Below are positions 44,205 through 54,653 of a DNA stretch of 64,000 nucleotides, one piece after another. The notes under the pieces are model-generated. The model searched no databases. It was not told where the DNA came from and saw nothing but the letters and a program-made list of their open reading frames with translations. The stretch covers positions 6,510,001 to 6,574,000 of the forward strand of contig CM121341.1 of NCBI GenBank assembly GCA_051530055.1. Reading direction: 5' to 3'. This stretch comes from Neoechinorhynchus agilis. Taxonomy: Eukaryota > Acanthocephala. Made by a program: the position numbers and the translations under genes. Position 1 is the first letter of the stretch, and every line of letters begins with the position of its first letter.

Positions 44205-45990
44205 TACGAACTGGTGGACGAATACGAACAGATGAATACGAACAGGTGGACGAATACGAATGAAAACGAACAGGTGGATCAATTCGAACAGGTAGATTTG
44301 AACAGGTGGAGTCGAGCAGGTGGATTCGAGCAGGTGGATTAGAACAGGTGGATTTCAACAGGTGGATTTGAGCAGGTGGATTTGAGCAGGTGGGCTTGAA
44401 CAGGTGGATTCGAGCAGGTGGATTCGAACAGGTGGAGTCGAGCAGGTGGATTCGAGCAGGTGGATTCGAACAGGTGGATTTTGAGCAGGTGGGCTTGAAC
44501 AGGTGGATTTGAACAGGTGAACAGGTGGATTCGAACAGGTAGATTCAAACAGGTGGATTCAAACAGGTGGAATTTAACAGGTGGATTCAAACAGGTGGAA
44601 TTTAACAGGTGGATTCAAACAGGTGGATTCAAACAGGTGGAATTTAACAGGTGGATTCGAACAGGTGAATTCGAACAGGTGGATTTGAACAGGTGGATTT
44701 GAACAGGTGGATTCGAACAGGTGTATTAGAACAGGTGGATTCGAACAGGTGGATTAGAACAGGTGGATTTTAACAGGTGGATTCGAACAGGTGGATTTTT
44801 AACAATTCGAACAGGTGGATTTGAACAGGTGGATTTGAACAGGTGGATTTTAACAGGTGGATTTTAACAGGTGGATTCGAACAGGTGGATTTGAACAGGT
44901 GGATTCGAACAGGTGGATTAGAACAGGTGGATTTGAACAGGTGGATTAGAACAGGTGGATTTTAACAGGTGGATTCGAACAGGTGGATTTTAACAGGTGG
45001 ATTTTAACAGGTGGATTAGAACAGGTGGATTTTAACAGGTGGATTAGAACAGGTGGATTTTTAACAGGTGGATTTGAACAGGTGGATTTTAACAGGTGGA
45101 TTCGAACAGGTGGATTTTTAACAGGTGGATTCGAACAGGTGGATTAGAACAGGTGGATTTTTAACAGGTGGATTTTAACAGGTGGATTTTAACAGGTGGA
45201 TTTTTAACAGGTGGATTTTTAACAATTCGAACAGGTGGATTTGAACAGGTGGATTAGAACAGGTGGATTTTTTAACAGGTGGATTCGAACAGGTGTTTTT
45301 TAGCAGGTGGATTGTAACAGGTGGATTGTAACAGGTGAATTTGAACAGGTTAATTCGAACAGGTGGATTTTTAACAGGTGGATTTTTAACAGGTGGATTT
45401 TTAACAGGTGGATTCGAACAGGTGGTTTTTAACAGGTGGATTCGAACAGGTGGTTTTTAACAGGTGGATTCGAACATGTGGATTTGAACAGGTGGATTAG
45501 AGCAGGTGGATTCGAGCAGGTGGATTAGAACAGGTGGATTTGAACAGGTGGATTAGAACAGGTGGATTTTAACAGGTGGATTCAAACAGGTTGATTTTAA
45601 CAGGTGGATTTTGAACATTTGGATTTTAGCAGGTGGATTTGAACAGGTGGATTTTAACAGGTGGATTCGAACAGGTGGATTTTAACAGGTGGATTCGAAC
45701 AGGTGGATTTTAACAGGTGGATTAGAACAGGTGGATTAGAACAGGTGGATTTGAACAGGTGGATTTGAACAGGTGGACGAGTATGAACAGGTGGATTTGA
45801 ACAGGTGGATTCGAAAAGGGTGATTTGAACAGGTGGATTTTAACAGGTGGATTCGAGCAGGTGGAGTTTGAACAGGTGGATTTGAACAAGTGGACGAGTA
45901 TGAACAGGTGGATTCCAACTGGTACATTCGAACAGGTGGACGGATTGGAGCAGGTGGACGAAGACGAACTGGTGGATTCGATCGGGTGGA
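44205..45990. repeat. 14-16-bp minisatellite of CAGGTG units (~1.8 kb)
   Basis: Well over 100 tandem units of the form aacaggtggattcg, with variants (tttgaacaggtgg, gatttttaacagg). Unit length varies between 12 and 18, mostly by changes in the spacer after gga, while caggtgga is almost invariant. Both strands therefore carry a dense array of the E-box CAGGTG. Open frames in it are by-products of the near-15-bp period. Confidence 0.92.
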
Positions 45991-46109
45991 TTTTCAAAAG
46001 CTCTATTTTGCAACTTTATTGGAATTCATCCTTATTGTGATGGTGATAATCCCGGATAATAGATATTTCATTGATATCTTCGATAATTTTATTAACATTC
46101 ACCGGTTAC

Positions 46110-46260
46110 GCACACAACAGCAAAACGTTTCAACAATCACCACCGTCCACGAGTAGGAGGCATCGCTCTCCCCTCAGTGGTCGCGACCACACTCGCTGCG
46201 TTTTTTCTTTGGATTGCGAGACCAATGTTTTGGCGCAGGAAAGCGCCAGCTCTTGAATTT
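46110..46260 (-). mobile_element. Retroelement C-terminal domain tail (minus strand)
   Basis: Reverse complement reads SRAGAFLRQNIGLAIQRKN, then AASVVATTEGR and RGRW, the same ending as the 48.4-49.7 kb element. A near-identical segment lies at 50167-50330. Confidence 0.65.
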
Positions 46261-47429
46261 CCTTTCTTGGCTAGGAGTCAACCCGATAACTCCCTCTCGA
46301 ACATGTCGCGGAGATTTTTTCAATACAATTTTTCTGTTTTTATTTTGAGGTCGATCATACAAAACCCCAAAAGGTAATCTGTCATTGGCAATTCAAATTG
46401 GTCATAAAAGCTTACAAACAATTTTGATTGATGAAATGACTCATAAAATCAGTCGAAATATTCGACTTTAACGATCTTTCTCGGGATTTAAATAATCGAC
46501 CACAAAATAATAACATATTTCACCGCTCGAATGTAATCCTAAACGAAAATCACAATCATTTTTTGCAATAATTCTTTTCTATTACTGACCTTAAAACTCC
46601 AAATTGCTTAAGAAATATTTTCTTTGGGAAATAAGCGAATTTCAAATAGATGCGTTTTTCTAAAATCACAAAACCTCTTTTGAACTGCTCCGGACATTTT
46701 GACGCTAAAACATAAAGATTTACTTGCTATACACCTAAAAGAGGTATTAAATATTTAATTTTAGTTTCTGCGCTTGCCTATTTGTGTATTTGCATTTTTT
46801 TTAAAGTTTTACAATTTATTTTAAAATGATTAAATCGTCCCCGTTTTCGATAAGGTGATGAATGTTTTACCGATGGATAAATCATTTTACGACAATAAAA
46901 CAAAGGACGATTTTATATCGTTTCGCGATACGACTAAAAATTAAATACATTCGACTTTAACGATCTTTCTCGGGATATAAATGACCGACCACAGAATAAT
47001 AACATATTTCGTCACTTAAAATTTTGTTCCTTTTATAGTTTAAACAAGTTAAATTACTAATGTACCTTCCTTTTTGTTCAGTCTCAATCCAATTTCAATA
47101 ATTAACATCAGTCTTTTAAAATTAGTTTTTTAAAGCAAGAGAAGAAGATGTTACATTCGATGCTTTCAATCGGCGTTCGAGTTCAATAAGCCTTTTAAGA
47201 GTTGGTAATAGCAAGCTGATTGCAGAGTGTGAAATCTATTTCAAAAGTAAACAATTAAAGTACCAAAAATCGTAGATATCTGATACCATTTTTTGATTTT
47301 TGAAACGTTATCGGAAAACTCAAATGAGTTACGAAGGTTTAGCAATAAGGAGATTCGTTTGTCGTATGATTTAGAAAAGTCTTAGCACCGTAAAAACCCT
47401 TTTCTCGGTCACAAATAGTAATTTATTCA

Positions 47430-47620
47430 ATTGCTGAAAATGATAAAGAGAGCATGGATCAGTCCTGGTAAATAGAAAAGAAACGTCAGCAGTACATTGA
47501 TCCAAACTTGTCCAGTGCATCCATCTTCAGCTAGAAAAACAGCAACCGGCGAAGTATTAGAAGAGCCAACAGCGCAAGAAGAAGTTTATTTGTATCAATC
47601 CATTCCTTGGTTTGATTGCA
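47430..47620 (-). pseudogene. Pmp3-type proteolipid, decayed copy
   Basis: Matches the gene at 62900-63094, including the C-terminal codons for GCTGQVWINVLLTF. A one-base insertion near 47552 (ggcgaagtattag against ggcggtagtag) breaks the frame, and the N-terminal codons are altered. Confidence 0.7.
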
Positions 47621-47677
47621 TTGTTAAAAGATTTTCGACAAACGGGTTTAAGTGTAGGTTTTAATATAGATTTTATG

Positions 47678-47899
47678 TCATAAACCGTCTTTGTATTCAA
47701 AAAAAACACCTTCAAGATAATCTTTCAAAAAGGCCCCTGTCAACAATGACTCATTTGGATTTAAAAAAGCCAGAAATTGGACAAAATCCTCGCTAGTGAA
47801 ACTGTCTTCATGGGTCGACTGAGTATGTGAATCAAAAGCAAGTAAAATTAACTTATAAAGAACTGCATACGATCCGAATTCAGTGAGAAAATATCTCAC
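47678..47899 (-). other. 73-codon open frame without ATG upstream of Pmp3 copy
   Basis: Open frame VRYFLTEFGSYAVLYKLI through LEGVFFEYKDGL. No ATG is in frame; the nearest start-like codon is GTG. Its twin at 63154-63375 is equally open and nearly identical. It lies between a TATA motif (acatataaaa on the complementary strand near 47953) and the Pmp3 codons, where the 55 kb Pmp3 gene has nothing. It could be an untranslated leader exon, an intron-borne segment or a gene fragment. Confidence 0.3.
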
Positions 47900-48393
47900 A
47901 TTAATGGTTAAGAATGCGATAGTTTTAAGAATACCTTTTTATCCGCGTGTAGCACATATAAAAATTCGTTTTCAAATCGCATAATCAACATAAAGATATC
48001 GGCCAAAGATTGTGATATTGAATCAATATATCGTTTGTTTCCGAATCGTGTCTCAGTCATTAACTTCTCCAAAATATAAGTGAATGAGAAACGGAGTTTG
48101 TACTTCGTTATTGGCCGCTTCGGTTAGTTTCTCCATTGAACGCTTACTTCAGTACCCACTTCTTTAAATTAACATTGTAAACTGTTCGATTGAACGTCTC
48201 ATGAACTCACGTGTCCTTTTTAATCGATTCACTTCTTAACAATTAACCCGGATCGGAATGCTAATGCTCAATGGCAATGATACGAGAACAGTTTAAGACG
48301 CCTTTCCTAACCTGTTAAATCGTTAGCTTAGTGTTAATCTTTTTATCGCTTGTAAATTAACTAAGATTTCACTTCAGTTTCAATTAGCGATGT

Positions 48394-49685
48394 TTGATTC
48401 CGGGGGCACTAGTCGACCTTGCTTTGCCGGCCTTTCTTGGATCGTTTGAGGGGAGCCTACCAGTCTCGAAGAAAATTTTGAGGGAAAAGTTCTGTCTTGA
48501 CCGGGATTTCGTGGTGGCGGTTGAGGAATTGTGCCAGCAGACAGGCTTTAACAATGTTCCCATGAATGGCCTCAGACAGTCGATCAGGGACGGACTTCTT
48601 ATCGCGAGAGCTCACAGCTCTCTACTTTCCGGTTCTCGCGATGGGGTTGCCCAAGCTAGACTGTTTGCAGTTTCGACACCAGAATCTGGGGCGTGGTTGG
48701 AGGCTGTTCCTCTGGCATCAGTGGGAACACTTCTCACTGATGAGGTAAAGAGGATCGCAGTATCCTTAAGACTTGGTCTCCCGATATGCACGCCCCATCG
48801 CTGTCGATGTGGGTCTTTGGTTGATGCTTTCGGGCGACAAGGACTCGTTTGCCGAAAGTAAGGAGGAAGGTTCTCCCGCCATTCTGAGATCAACAGCGTA
48901 ATTTCTCGGGCGTTGAGAACGGCGAACTTTCTGAACATCTCGGAACCCGCCCACCTTTGTCGACTAGACGGCCGTAGGCCCGATGGAATTTCGGTCTTCC
49001 CGTGGCGGGAGGGCAAATGCCTTCTCTGGGACACCCTCGCAGCCAGCAACATCCCCTACTCCCTCGAAATCGCCGGTGGCGCCGCCAGTGCAGCGGAAGG
49101 GAGGAAAATACGGAAATAGATTCACTTATCGAGGGCTCACTATTTTGTCCCCTTTGGGGTAGAGACGTATGGAGCGCTCGGCACTCTGCTCCAGGATCGC
49201 TTGAAGAAATTGAGAGAAACGACCGGAGACTCAAGAGCAGGCGTATTCCTTCGGCAAAATATCTCCCTCGCAGTACAACGGGGCAATGCTGCCAGCGTGA
49301 TGGCGACAGCCGAGGAAGGAGAGAAGCCCCCGTGGCGGGAGGGCAAATGCCTTCTCTGGGACACCCTCGCAGCCAGCAACATCCCCTACTCCCTCGAAAT
49401 CGCCGGTGGTGCCGCCAGTGCAGCAGAAGGGAGGAAAATACGGAAATATCTTCACTTATCGAGGGCTCACTATTTTGTCCCCTTTGGGGTAGAGACGTAT
49501 GGAGCGCTCGGCACTCTGCTCCAGGATCTCTCGAAGAAATTGAGAGAAACGACCGGAGACTCAAGAGCAGGTGTATTCCTTCGACAAAATATCTCCCTCG
49601 CAGTACAACGGGGCAATGCTGCCAGCGTGATGGCGACGGTCGAGGAAGGACAAAAGCTAGAATTTGGCGGGAGGTGGTGAGTGTG
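48394..49685 (+). mobile_element. Retroelement C-terminal region with zinc knuckle and nuclease-like domain
   Basis: Plus strand, 48394-48861 encodes the region after an RT, ending in a cysteine cluster (CTPHRCRCGSLVDAFGRQGL then VCRK). From 48900 follows LCRLDGRRPDGISVFPWREG then LLWDT, a pattern (RPDG, then WD) compatible with a PD-(D/E)XK restriction-like endonuclease. Then LEIAGGAASAAEGRK, FVPFGVETYGALG, LQDLSKKLRETTGDSRAG and NISLAVQRGNAASVMAT. The latter half is tandemly duplicated (about 49000-49315 and 49330-49660). The RT itself is not present. The nuclease call is inference from motif spacing. Confidence 0.65.
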
Positions 49686-49778
49686 CTTCGAACAGATTGT
49701 TTGAATTGTTAAAAATATATATTTTATTTCAATCAATCTTCATCTCTCGACAATTAACACACTCACCACCTCCCGCCT
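49667..49778. repeat. 20-bp inverted repeat at the 3' end of the retroelement
   Basis: GGCGGGAGGTGGTGAGTGTG at about 49667-49686 is followed, after about 70 bp, by its perfect reverse complement at about 49759-49778. This marks two element ends meeting in opposite directions. Confidence 0.8.
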
Positions 49779-50000
49779 CAAAAAAAAGATTTATCTTGAA
49801 AAGAAGCACAGTCGAATAGTTTATCCGGTGGGACTCGCAGGCTGAATTTATAGTCAGCTTCATTGCCAACAAAAGTACCTGTTTGCTATATAATGATGGC
49901 TTCCATAGTAACTCTGTCGCGTCTACGTCACTCTTCGCAAGAACCTCGACGCCATCAAAATTGATTTCATGCCCACTGCCATTGATGTGAGACACTATGG
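49779..50000 (-). mobile_element. Possible Penelope-like GIY-YIG endonuclease tail
   Basis: Minus-strand frame starts MSHINGSGHEINFDGVEVLA, then KSDVDATELLWKPSLYSKQ and TINSACESHR. The spacing of H..GH.I.FD.V.VLA, then EL..., then IN resembles the end of GIY-YIG domains of Penelope-like elements. Short and without an upstream RT; tentative. Confidence 0.35.
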
Positions 50001-50166
50001 AGCACTCCTATGGATCAATGGAACCTCTAGACCTGTCTCTTTTAAAAGCGCCTTCTGATGTCGCTCGTAAATTTTTCGCTCGGTAAGGAATCTAGATTTT
50101 AGCTTATTTTCCACGTCACCATTCGTGTTCTATATTTCTTTTTTAAATTAGCAAGTATTTCGCTGT

Positions 50167-50330
50167 CAAACACACAACAGCAAAACGTTTCAACAATCAC
50201 CACCGTCCACGAGTAGGAGGCATCGCTCTCCCCTCAGTGGTCGCGACCACACTCGCTGCGTTTTTTTCTTTGGATTGCGAGACCAATGTTTTGGCGTAGG
50301 AAGGCAGCAGCTCTTGAATTTCCTGTCAAG
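50167..50330 (-). mobile_element. Retroelement C-terminal domain tail, second minus-strand copy
   Basis: Near-identical to 46110-46260 (SRAAAFLRQNIGLAIQ, then AASVVATTEGR on minus). It stands about 170 bp from the Penelope-like fragment. Confidence 0.6.
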
Positions 50331-50817
50331 ATTAGGGTACGAGTAATCCTCGCCTCATCATTTCGAGATTATCATCCTCACAATTATAAAATCAATATAT
50401 TATTTGTGTTTTCTAAACGTGTCTTATTGATTAACTTCTCACACTGGAGAATCTTGACAATAATTGAATGACACATAAAGGATAAATAAGTTCCCACGAT
50501 TAGCTTTTATCGGCGAATTTCGCCTATAATCAGTACCATTTTAAGTTTTGATTGCAATCGTTTTCTCTGATCGTTGTTAATCGCACATAATAAATCGTAC
50601 TAAGTTCTAAGAACTCTAAACGTTTATCTATGAACGAATATTTATTCCTTAAAAATGAAATCTAATTAACTCTCTAGGGCGCCCTTTAATTGTAGTCTTT
50701 TTTTTCCTAAAATCAAATTGATGTGTAGAGAGACAAGAGATAGATGTGGTTGAATGTTCATCGTTAACATTTCGCCTCACTCAATATCATGAACAAAACA
50801 ACAATTTGATTTTGAAT
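50331..50817. other. Intergenic, no gene recognised
   Basis: AT-rich 3' flank of the riboflavin kinase gene. Confidence 0.3.
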
Positions 50818-51561
50818 TCATGATTTTTGTAAGGCGAAATCCGGAAACAGTTGAAATTGAATGTCTTTTTTCCTCAACTCCTTCATTGCACAGCAAATGT
50901 CGAGTTCGATTGCTTTTATTAGTTCTTGGGTGCTGGCAAAGATTCTCATCGGTCGAATGTAGCCACATACGAGAACTCTCAATCGATGGCCATAAAAGTC
51001 ATTGGAAAATACATGAAGAATGTGAACCTCCTTTTAAAAGAGAAGATAAAATGCGCAAATCCAAAGGCAAATACTCACGAGAGATTTTACACGATTTTTA
51101 AACTGAGGATTGTATCCAACGCTCATAACCATTGGATAAATATTACCGCGTTCAACGCGAGCGTAACCGTAATAGACTCCGTCCTCGAAACTATTCGGTA
51201 GTCCCTGGACACATTCATCGTCTAAATTGGCTGAACAGAGTTTAAGAATTGTCAAATAATCATTTTTATCTTCTAGGAATAGAACGTTCTAAGAGCCTAA
51301 AAGTGCCTTAAAATTCGTATATATTATCTTAGCGGAAATAAAAAGGAAAAATGAAGTTTAATAAAATCCGCTTTATGGTGATTTGCAGTACTGGGTTCGT
51401 TGGAACTTCACGTTTAAGTGTGTGATTCATTCACACGCTTAAGTTTGCTTCACATAAACAAAAAGTTCCATACCAGTTGGAAATCCAAGTTCTCGACTTC
51501 CCCGTTTGAACCCGGGTTCAACAATTCCTGATATGTATAGGGGAAGATGCTGATTTTTCAT
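50818..51561 (-). CDS. RFK: Riboflavin kinase, complete second copy (150 aa)
   Basis: Three exons on minus (51561-51474, 51230-51079, 51030-50818), with introns of 243 and 48 bp in phase. It starts MKNQHLPLYISGIVEPGFKR, closer to the usual animal start (M.HLPYF..G.V..GFGRGS) than the 28 kb copy. GSRELGFPTA, NLDDECVQGL, DGVYYGYARVERG, PMVMSVGYNPQFKN, NDFYGHRLRV and GYIRPMRIFAS follow. Native C-terminus FPDFALQKS. Exons 2 and 3 are almost identical to the 28 kb copy, while exon 1 and intron 1 differ strongly. It stands alone without L9m. Converts riboflavin to FMN. This is probably the ancestral or best-preserved gene. Confidence 0.85.
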
Positions 51562-52082
51562 CTTAAAGAAACGATATTGTACTTATGAACAGTTGTGTTG
51601 AGCGAATTCGTTATATGACTTCTTAAGAATCACTCGGACTCGGATTTAGTTATAATCCATTCTCAACGCTTTCAGCAGTACGTAAGGGAGATTCTGGATA
51701 TTATTTGGTCCGAAAAGGAAATCGGTCATTTGAAAATGTGAGCTTGACATTTGCGCTGCAATTTTTAAAAACTTTATAACAATCGCAAAAGCCAAAACGT
51801 TAGGATTTTCAGGAGTGTTCGTTGCCTAGAGTAAGCGAAATGTTTTTCCCACAATGTCAAGAATAAGAGAGAAGTCCATTAATGTTGCAGAGCAGCGTTT
51901 GCAAAAACACTAATAATATTTTCCCCTTTTGTAGAGCAATGATGCTACCTACTCACAAGTGCACCCAGCAATATTTCTTCTATTAAAACGTATTTCATCC
52001 CTGACCAAAATGTAAAATCAATATTATGGCTAAACTGATAAATATTTGAAAGACTATCAGCTGTTTACTCTGTTGTTTTATG
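51562..52082. other. Intergenic, no gene recognised
   Basis: Upstream of riboflavin kinase on minus; AT-rich, nothing else supported. Confidence 0.3.
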
Positions 52083-52250
52083 GCAAAGAAATTGAAATGA
52101 TTTTATTTTAAAATCCGATATTTCGGAGGCGTAATCTAGTACGCCTTTTGATCAAGGTTGTTTCGCAAATTTGTTAGTTTTTGCGAAACAACCTTGATTG
52201 TGCCTCCGAAAACAATCGGATTTAAAATAAAATCATTTCAATTTCTTTGC
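52083..52250. mobile_element. Fold-back (MITE-like) element, copy 1
   Basis: Long inverted repeat: gcaaagaaattgaaatgatt at the left end and its complement (aatcatttcaatttctttgc) at the right. Inner arms carry ttcggaggc / gcctccgaa and caaggttgtttcgcaaa / tttgcgaaacaaccttg. No frame. About 168 bp. Confidence 0.8.
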
Positions 52251-52669
52251 GTTCAATCTTCAAACATATTTACTCAGTAAACACTCTTGCCTCAATTGTC
52301 AAAACTGAAGCTCTACTCGATATCGTTTCCTTAAACGAATGTACTGCTGTTTCCACGGCTACATGAAGTTCATTCAAATAACTAATTAAAACAATTTAAT
52401 AGATTACTTTGTAGGTGGTTGTTAAATGAAATATTTCTGCCATTCAAGTAAGACCTTATGAATTTTTATTACAATATTTTAATTTGCGAAGAACCGATAA
52501 AAAATTTAACGGGTTGCTCAACAATAAGTGTTAATAGAGCCAAATATTTTTATTTCTCTAGTTTCCATTTTAGAAAATTGCGCTTCATATTATCTCCGTG
52601 TAAACAATTAATCATTGGATCTGTCAATACTTAAGATCTTGTTTGAAGGTTGAACTGTTCATATTGGTT
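52251..52669. other. Intergenic between two fold-back elements
   Basis: AT-rich, no feature recognised. Confidence 0.3.
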
Positions 52670-52809
52670 GTTTTATAGCGAAGAAATTAAAATGGTTTTA
52701 TTTTAAATTCAATTGTTTTCGGAGGCACAATCTTGTACACCTTTATAAGAAACCTTGATCAAAAGGATTTAAAATAAAATCATTTCAATGTCTTCGCCAT
52801 AAAACAACC
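52670..52809. mobile_element. Fold-back (MITE-like) element, copy 2
   Basis: A related, shorter member (about 140 bp): ends ggttgttttat / ataaaacaacc, with inner sequence attttaaattc...ttcggaggcacaa and aaccttgatcaaaagg shared with copy 1. The outer ends extend beyond the copy 1 ends, since ttgttttatggc also flanks copy 1 on its left. Confidence 0.75.
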
Positions 52810-53011
52810 AGTTAAGATCTTACCAAACTTGTATCTTGCGCTTTTTCTGATTTCAGGAACGATTATTATAGTCAGATAACAAATGATGCATTTTAATCTA
52901 AAAGGTAACTTGTGAGTTCGACTGCACAACGCTTAGGCTAACGATAAAATGTTAAAACCTTTCTCAGGATACATTATAGAATTTTCAACTTGCCTAATAA
53001 AAATATTTAGG

Positions 53012-53891
53012 CATCCTTGAAAAACTGGGTGATAGAGCCAGAGGACGAAACCGTGATAGGAAGTTCAGCGTGCCGCATCGGATCACCGAGAGGAAAAAGA
53101 AGTTTTTGATGAACGAACTTCATAAATCCACAGCCAAAATTCTGACTACTCATTATTTGAGTACATTAAATGATCCATGCAGGATACAAACAAACAATAA
53201 AAATGAGCTGCGTAAAAAAGGCGATCGAATTCCTGATGAAACTTTTACTAGACTAAGGAGATGTTTCGTCCCATTCCAAAGTCGAGATCTTCATTCGCTG
53301 CAGAAAATGACGAAGGTAACAGGTGAACGCATAGATTCCGTTATGTCGCAACTTCCCCGAAGAGAACTCTCGAATATTGAATTAGTCACCGATGAATATT
53401 TAAGCGATCAATTAAGTGAATATAAAAATAGGAACTTTATTGAGCTCAATACACAGGTTCGCAGCTACATTAGAGAAAATCGTTACCACATCGACAATAC
53501 CGTGAACCGTTTAAAGAAACCTTCGACTGCAGATTCAATGAAAACGAGCATTGTGGATAAATCGTCTTTTGCTCCCCAAGAATACCAGTTTGGCAAACCT
53601 GTTGCCCCTGAAATGGTAAAGGCGGACGTGGTGGGTAGGACAGGAAGGTCTTTAGAGTCTTCTTTTGTTATTGATGTGAATGTGATAGAATGTTTTCAAA
53701 AAAAGCAGCCAAATGGTAATGATGAGGAGCTTATAAGCTTTATAGATAACTTACATAGGAAAATCGGTGATAGGAAACACGACAATCGTGGTGGTGTCCC
53801 CGACATAGTTAGTTTTATTTTGTCCAATGTTTTAAAGAAAATCGAACGCAAGTTGAGAGAAGGTATCGGTTCACTGGATGATGCTTTCTAA
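53012..53891 (+). CDS. Orphan basic protein (~270-290 aa)
   Basis: Open from an acceptor-like AG at about 53010 (ILEKLGDRARGRNRDRKFSV) to the stop at 53889-53891. The first in-frame ATG is at 53109 (MNELHKS), so an upstream exon or a shorter form is likely. Highly charged, no signal peptide or membrane helix. Segments such as DEYLSDQLSEYKNRNF and the C-terminal SFILSNVLKKIERKLREG look helical. I recognise no domain. A single copy in the window, with no sign of mobile origin. Confidence 0.5.
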
Positions 53892-54218
53892 TTTAAAAAG
53901 GAAGATGATTTGTTCAAAAAATTGCCATGTCTTTTTTTGGCATATTGTTAAAGAATTGAATTTCGATGTTTTTAAAAATAATATCGTTTCTCTAGTGAAC
54001 CCAAATGTTCAGAATAGGCAGCAATATCGTTTCAGCAAGCATATTAGGAACATTCCAAGGCACTTCAAAACTCACTTATTAATTTTAAAAAATATTTTGT
54101 GCTCACAGATGAGGTAACGATTTTCGACAACTAGTTTGCTACTAAACAAGTCAATTTGAAAACAAGAATACACCTACTAGAGTTAGAAATAGTTACGCTC
54201 TACGTTAATCAAAGTGCG

Positions 54219-54653
54219 ATGCTTTTCTTGTTCGTTTTTCTTTTCTTCGTAGCCTCCGCCATTCCACTGGGCCCAGATGATGGATTTGTTGACTTTTGCG
54301 TTTGGTTCAACAAAGGAGTGGACGAAAAAAAGGTTGCAATCGATCTACAAAAACGATATTCCTTTATTGAGTTTGGAAACGTAAGTTAAATTGACTTCGC
54401 TATTGGACTTACTTGAAATCCAGGTACCATCGGACGGGTATTGGTACTTTAGAAAAATGCTGAACGGGCCAGCCGATGAAGTCGGGTTCATCATTGCGAA
54501 TACTGCATTGAGAAACTTGCAATGTGAGCCTTCTGTAAGTGTATTTAAACTTTAAAACTTTACTTAAATTCGATTCTTCAGATCAGGGAAGTCTTCAAAG
54601 GGGATTTTGCTGTTCGAGATAAGCGTAAGAAGTTCTATCGCTATCGAGAATAG
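54219..54653 (+). CDS. Stand-alone proprotein-convertase propeptide protein (114 aa)
   Basis: Three exons (54219-54380, 54424-54534, 54582-54653) with introns of 43 and 47 bp, all in phase 0. Residues 1-14 are a signal peptide (MLFLFVFLFFVASA). The rest matches the S8 propeptide fold found before furin/kexin-type convertases: FVDFCVWFNKGVDEKKVAID, then RYSFIEFGNV, GYWYFRKM, then ALRNLQCEPSIREVF and a basic end VRDKRKKFYRYRE. In convertases this domain of about 80 residues chaperones and inhibits the protease. Here the frame stops right after it with no catalytic domain. A secreted convertase inhibitor is a plausible role. Family match by motif pattern, not by search. Confidence 0.62.

Larger units (their letters stand above)
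46290..47990. repeat. Segment duplicated at 62300-63480
   Basis: Blocks in the same order: gaacatgtcgcggagattt (46299), aagcttacaaacaattttg (46407), ttatcggaaaact (47307), then the Pmp3 locus (47.4-47.9 kb). At 62.3-63.5 kb the same blocks are closer together. The interval 46540-47300 here is extra and holds a second copy of the ttcgactttaacgatcttt repeat (46950). Confidence 0.7.

Noticed and set aside
44205-45990. Short direct repeats resembling a CRISPR array
   Set aside because: Units follow each other without unique spacers and the genome is clearly eukaryotic; it is a minisatellite.
44339-45997. Serine/cysteine-rich and tryptophan-rich repeat proteins on both strands of the minisatellite
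   Set aside because: Open frames follow from the roughly 15-bp period and break wherever the unit length changes; no start or promoter context.
48890-49564. 224-codon minus frame
   Set aside because: Antisense shadow of the tandemly duplicated retroelement domain; the plus strand carries the recognisable motifs.
51405-51455. Small hairpin (tttaagtgtgtga / ttcacacgcttaag) in the first RFK intron
   Set aside because: Short and imperfect, single copy; no reason to assign a function.
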